Assembly (NCBI RefSeq): GCF_016863255.1
Contig: NZ_BOON01000039.1
Span: forward strand, 59,991 to 123,990
DNA: 64,000 nt
From: Planosporangium mesophilum
GTDB taxonomy: Bacteria > Actinomycetota > Actinomycetes > Mycobacteriales > Micromonosporaceae
Direction: 5' to 3'
In this document: in pieces, positions 60,806-64,000 of the stretch
How the letters are laid out: each line of letters begins with the position of its first letter
Numbering within the stretch: the first letter of the stretch is position 1
Translations under genes and position numbers: made by a program
The notes under the pieces: generated by a model
What the model saw: the letters and a program-made list of their open reading frames with translations, nothing else
Database searches by the model: none
Told to the model about the DNA's origin: nothing

Positions 60806-61522
60806 GTGATCGACCTCATCACCGCAGCAACGTCAAAAGACGAGGCAGACCGGCAAACCAGCGTCGCGCTCCTACCGGTAGGCAGCTTCGAGCAGCACGG
60901 CGACTACCTCCCGCTAGCTACGGACACGATCGTCGCGTGCGTCGTCGCCCGGGAGATCGCTCGCCAGTACCCGGTGATGGTCTTGCCCCCGATCACGATC
61001 TCCTGCTCCCACGAGCACGCTGGTTGGCGAGGGACCGTGAGTATCAGCGCCCGAACCCTGCACCAGGTGGTCACCGACATCGCGGAGTCCCTGGCGATGT
61101 CTGGCGTCGAGCGCCTGGTCCTCATCAGTGGGCACGGAGGCAACTACGTCCTCGCCAACATCGCTCAGGAGGCATCGGTGCACGGGCCACGCATGGCGGT
61201 GTTCCCGATGGGGGCCGACTGGGAACGAGCGCGCCGGGACGCAGGCATGGAGACTGGCGGTCACGAGGACATGCACGCCGGCGAGTTAGAAACGTCGATC
61301 CTGCTGGCCACGTACCCGGAGGTGATCCGGACCGGCAACAAGACGGCTGACTGGGAAGCCAACGACCGTGCGCACTTGCTCACCCTCGGCATGACGGAAT
61401 ACACCAAGTCCGGCGTCATCGGGCGCCCGTCCCTGGGCGCGGAGGCGAAGGGCAGCGACGCTCTGACAAGTCTGGTCCGATCCTTCGCGTCCACCTTCTC
61501 GGCAGTGACTAGCCAGGGCTAA
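60806..61522 (+). CDS. Creatininase family amidohydrolase
   Basis: 238 residues. ALLPVGSFEQHGDYLPLATDT (metal ligands E, H, D), ITISCSHEHAGWRGTVSI, LVLISGHGGNYVLANI and GGHEDMHAGELETSILLATYP are the family's metal-site motifs. Members open amide or lactam rings, or process peptides as in mycofactocin maturation (MftE). Which substrate is used here is unknown. GTG 60806 has GGGAG about 12 nt upstream, a weak start. Follows the XRE-TPR gene by 33 nt, likely co-transcribed. Confidence 0.85.
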   Translation: MIDLITAATSKDEADRQTSVALLPVGSFEQHGDYLPLATDTIVACVVAREIARQYPVMVLPPITISCSHEHAGWRGTVSISARTLHQVVTDIAESLAMSGVERLVLISGHGGNYVLANIAQEASVHGPRMAVFPMGADWERARRDAGMETGGHEDMHAGELETSILLATYPEVIRTGNKTADWEANDRAHLLTLGMTEYTKSGVIGRPSLGAEAKGSDALTSLVRSFASTFSAVTSQG

Positions 61523-62149
61523 CGGTCGCCTGTAGGCATCCGCTGCTGTCGCGGAGACATCGGGCTGCTCTCGACGGGCCGCTACCGGGAGGCGAAGCAG
61601 CTCACCCAGGACGCGGCAGATTTCCTAAATCCGGGCTTGGCCGATGCCTCTCCCGAGTACTTGTCGATCTACGGAACCCTGTTCCTCGCCGGTGCTGTTG
61701 CAGCGGCCCGCGATGAGGACCGAGCTGCCGTGCGCGCCTATCTCGAGGAGGCTGACGAGTCCGCTCGACGGCTCGGCGGAGATGCCAACCATCTGTGGAC
61801 AGCCTTCGGCCCCACCAATGTTGCGATCCACCGAGTGACGACGGCGATGGACCTCGGTGACGTCCAGGTCGCCATCGACCTCGGCCCGCAGCTGGACACC
61901 TCGGCACTTCCGACGGAACGCCGAGTACGACACGCGATGGAGACCGCGAGGGCGTTGAGCGCGTGGAACCGTACTGACGAGGCACTCTCCACCCTCCTTG
62001 ACGCCGAGCGAATCGCGCCGGAACAGGTCCGCCACCACGCATTGAGTCGCCGTTTCGTGCAGACCTGGATGCGTCGTGGTCGTCGCAAGCCAAGCTTTGA
62101 ACTGGCTGGTCTTGCTCAGCGGGTGCATGTCACGGCCTCACCACTCTAG
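61523..62149 (+). pseudogene. 5'-truncated XRE/TPR regulator remnant
   Basis: From about 61556 the frame reads GDIGLLSTGRYREAKQL, LADASPEYLSIYGTLFL, then HLWTAFGPTNVAIHRV, typical of the C-terminal TPR half of 400-residue actinobacterial XRE regulators; the DNA-binding half is missing. No frameshift lies inside the remaining ~190 codons. The frame follows directly from the creatininase stop codon. A possible internal start (ATG 61637 near MADASPEY) could still make a 170-aa TPR protein. Truncation by recombination with the neighbouring regulator is plausible. Confidence 0.65.
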
Positions 62150-62152
62150 AGT
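62147..62152 (+). promoter_or_regulatory. Leaderless-type -10 box of NUDIX gene
   Basis: TAGAGT, 7 nt, then GTG 62160. Its TAG is also the stop codon of the truncated regulator. Confidence 0.55.
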
Positions 62153-62159
62153 CGAGATC

Positions 62160-62639
62160 GTGACCTCGACTGAAGCCCAGCCCAGTGCCCTCGCTAAACC
62201 GCTCGTAGCTGCAGGCGTCATCTTCGTCGACGAACATGACCGGCTGTTGCTGGTACGGCCCACCTACAAGGAGTATTGGGATATCCCGGGCGGGTACGTC
62301 GAGCCGGGCGAGAGCCCTCGAGAGGCCGTCGTCCGAGAGGTCGCGGAGGAACTGGGCATCCGTCCACCGATCGGCGACCTACTCTCGGTCGACTGGGCAC
62401 CGCATCCCGAAGAGGGAGACAAGGTCCTCTTCATTTTCGATGGTGGAAGGCTGAACCCCAACGTCTTGTCCAGCGTCCGTTTCGGGGACGGTGAGATTGC
62501 CGAGTACGCGTTCGTCCCGACGGCTGATCTGGACCGCTTCACCATTGCACGTCTCGTTCGCCGACTCCAAGCCACGCATGCAGCGCGAGGGTCGGGCCGA
62601 TCCACGTACCTGGAGCACGGTGCGCATCCGGAAGCCTGA
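62160..62639 (+). CDS. NUDIX hydrolase
   Basis: 159 residues with the NUDIX box GGYVEPGESPREAVVREVAEELGI (G-x5-E-x7-R-E-x-x-E-E-x-G-I). Hydrolyses nucleoside diphosphate-linked compounds with Mg2+. Start GTG 62160; a longer frame overlaps the truncated regulator. Leaderless-type start. Confidence 0.88.
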   Translation: MTSTEAQPSALAKPLVAAGVIFVDEHDRLLLVRPTYKEYWDIPGGYVEPGESPREAVVREVAEELGIRPPIGDLLSVDWAPHPEEGDKVLFIFDGGRLNPNVLSSVRFGDGEIAEYAFVPTADLDRFTIARLVRRLQATHAARGSGRSTYLEHGAHPEA

Positions 62640-62688
62640 ACCTAGGCGGCCGGCTGCCGGTTGATTGTCGGGCCCCACTTGATGCGTT

Positions 62689-62712
62689 ACGGATCGCAGT
62701 CAGATGATCCGT
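62689..62712. terminator. Weak hairpin between NUDIX and small minus gene
   Basis: ACGGATC (62689-62695) and GATCCGT (62706-62712), 7-bp stem, 10-nt loop, between convergent genes. Confidence 0.4.
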
Positions 62713-62723
62713 GACAGCTCCGG

Positions 62724-62990
62724 CTAGACGATCTCCGATTGCCCGGCCGGTGGGCCGGGCTCAGCTGCCCACCAGTTCGGCTCGGTCTGCTGCCAGGTCA
62801 GCGTGCCCTCAAAGTTCCAGTACTGACGGAGGTACTGGAGAAGGTCGTCTTGGGCGATCTCGATTGGTGCGTCCTGCGGGGTGTCGGGCAGCACCCCGCA
62901 GCCGATGGCACCAGGGATCTCCGTCACCGAGACGCGCCACCCCTTGGGCGTTCGGTAGAGCACCACGTGCTGGATGCCGGCCTCGCTCAT
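62724..62990 (-). CDS. Small protein of unknown function
   Basis: 88 residues: MSEAGIQHVVLYRTPKGWRVS, GCGVLPDTPQDAPIEIAQDDLLQYLRQYW, then Trp-rich GTLTWQQTEPNWWAAEPGPP. No signal peptide. AGGAGG 7 nt before the ATG supports translation. I recognise no family. Confidence 0.55.
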   Translation of the reverse strand: MSEAGIQHVVLYRTPKGWRVSVTEIPGAIGCGVLPDTPQDAPIEIAQDDLLQYLRQYWNFEGTLTWQQTEPNWWAAEPGPPAGQSEIV

Positions 62991-63003
62991 CGCGCGCCTC
63001 CTG

Positions 63004-63144
63004 GCTGGATGGCCCGTCGTGGGGTTCGGGTTTACGGACCTTGAATCTAGCGATGTTCTTGCTGGTCGTGCGGGCAACCTCGGCGATGAGCTGGTCGCGG
63101 TCGTAGAGGCGGAAGGTGGTGTAGTCGGCTTTTGCCGTGACATC
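63004..63144 (-). other. Possible C-terminal fragment of a larger gene
   Basis: In one minus frame, residues reading ADYTTFRLYDRDQLIAEV and ARTTSKNIARFKVRKPEP look protein-like, and resemble the beta-rich tails of some integrase-type transposases. No start, no rest of the protein. The 400 nt between the small gene at 62990 and cutA hold no complete gene; a plus-strand frame at 63240-63388 (SWSNEGLFAFLQGIRGV...) is similar in quality. Confidence 0.25.
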
Positions 63145-63391
63145 CAGGAATGAGGCGAGGAACAGCCGCCGCGAAGCGCTGCCCGCCGTTCCGATCGGCT
63201 CGCAGCCCCCTGCTGGCCTAACTGCGCTAGTGCACGACACATCGTGGAGTAATGAGGGCTTGTTTGCCTTCCTTCAGGGCATTCGCGGCGTCCGTCCCAG
63301 GCTGCAGATCGCGCCTGTCCTTACGCAACTCGCCAAACATCATGGACTACCGGCAGTAGACGAAGCTCTGGAAAAGGTCAGGGGATAGAAG

Positions 63392-63826
63392 TCACTCGTC
63401 GCTGTCCACATCGGTCATGCGCCGTATCCAATCGAGGTAGCCGTCTGAGCCCGCGACGATTGGTACTGCCGACACCTCCGGATTCGACCACGGATGGTGT
63501 TCGAGTAGATGAGCCTCAAGCTCCTTGAACCGGGAGATGTGAGTCTTGAGCGACAGGCGCCACTCCTGACCTACGCCAAACTCACCGAGGTGCCAGAAAA
63601 CGGACTCCACCGGTCCGACGATTTGAGCGCCAGCGACTAGCCGTGCCTCCACTGCTGACCGCGCTAGTTGCTGGGCAGCTTCCCGAGTGTCGGTTGCTGT
63701 CGAGACCTCGATGCAGCCAGTCGTGGTGCCTAGCTCGGCAACTATCGCAGCCGTTGACCTGGGAATATCGCTTCTAGTCGACACAGCATCAGCCTCAATG
63801 TCAGATCCGGTCGTCACCGGGCCCAT
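63392..63826 (-). CDS. cutA: CutA-like divalent-ion tolerance protein
   Basis: 144 residues. After a ~35-residue polar N-terminus the CutA1 fold is clear: CIEVSTATDTREAAQQLARSAVEARLVAGAQIV, SVFWHLGEFGVGQEWRLSLKT, LLEHHPWSNPEVSAVPIVAGSDGYLDWI. CutA forms trimers linked to copper tolerance or signalling; exact role unclear. ATG 63826 without a strong ribosome site; the N-terminal extension is longer than usual. The remaining 174 nt of the window show nothing I can assign. Confidence 0.82.
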   Translation of the reverse strand: MGPVTTGSDIEADAVSTRSDIPRSTAAIVAELGTTTGCIEVSTATDTREAAQQLARSAVEARLVAGAQIVGPVESVFWHLGEFGVGQEWRLSLKTHISRFKELEAHLLEHHPWSNPEVSAVPIVAGSDGYLDWIRRMTDVDSDE

Positions 63827-64000
63827 TGTGACACTCTCGCTTGGCTAAACGGGTACGCGAACATCTACGATCGCTCACCCCGAGAGATCGACCGGCTGCC
63901 GGCGAGCCACCCGCTTGATCTTGGACGCTCCTATTTATGTCAAGCCGTGACGAGCAGCTAGCACGCTGATCAACTCAGGCATCTTCCGGCTGTCAACGAC

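Noticed and set aside
63137..63388. 83-codon plus frame before cutA
   Set aside because: Its first half is clearly shadow; only the last 48 residues look protein-like, and no start or ribosome site supports it.

Overview
The window is high-GC (roughly 70 % or more), densely packed actinobacterial chromosome. Pro/Ala-rich proteins, GTG/TTG starts, many 1-8 nt gene overlaps, leaderless-type promoters, an F420-type LLM oxidoreductase, SmtB-Zur regulation and the PhoH-YbeY-CorC-CDA-Era-RecO-UppS and Dgt...DnaG gene orders point to an actinomycete, probably of the Micromonosporaceae. Genus cannot be fixed from the sequence.

Layout. 1-9.0 kb: a partial lipoprotein propeller gene, then the conserved housekeeping run HIT, phoH, ybeY, corC-like, a metal-site-less cytidine deaminase-like gene, a secreted S1 protease, era, recO and uppS. 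9.0-14.4 kb (minus): a Tat-type PHP phosphoesterase with an unknown partner, and an ECF vitamin transporter (S-A-T) behind a TPP riboswitch and hairpin. 14.5-19.3 kb: a permease/TIGR03943 pair, an alpha/beta hydrolase and a large acyl-CoA dehydrogenase. 19.3-23.3 kb (minus): a membrane protein and the zinc operon znuA-znuC-znuB-smtB-zur with a Zur box at its head. 23.3-34.4 kb: small membrane proteins, glyS, XdhC-like, dus, ppdK, a VOC protein, an AI-2E-type membrane protein and dgt. 34.4-37.7 kb: an inserted minus block (Tat-exported FAD oxidase and two tandem DUF218 paralogues) separating dgt from dnaG. 37.8-42.9 kb: dnaG, a small conserved gene and an ABC exporter. 42.9-44.6 kb: YtxH-like protein, tRNA-Asn, tRNA-Met and a Uma2 nuclease. 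44.6-48.2 kb (minus): AMIN-like protein, then response regulator, sensor kinase and GerMN lipoprotein. 48.4-56.3 kb: LLM oxidoreductase, a GH3/LacI/GH43 glycan-use cluster with several candidate operators, a pRiA4b ORF-3 protein and a PfkB sugar kinase. 56.3-58.2 kb: a DUF1996 surface protein. 58.2-64 kb: an accessory zone of lower GC with two divergent XRE regulator units, tiny genes, a creatininase, a 5'-truncated TPR regulator, NUDIX, fragments and CutA.

Three regulatory themes stand out. (1) About ten plus-strand genes have a TAnnnT hexamer 5-8 nt upstream of the start codon and no ribosome site, i.e. leaderless promoters, some inside operons. (2) Gene ends, mainly convergent, carry long, often perfect, palindromes; some share arm sequences and one supplies both neighbours' stop codons. 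(3) Vitamin and metal uptake loci carry recognisable switches: a TPP riboswitch for the ECF transporter, and a Zur box plus two zinc-sensor genes in the znu operon. No insertion sequence, CRISPR array or replication origin was seen. The best candidates for undescribed biology are the PHP/unknown pair, the cytidine deaminase fold without zinc ligands, the CTG-initiated EcfA, the palindrome family and the small-gene cluster at 58.3-59.4 kb.
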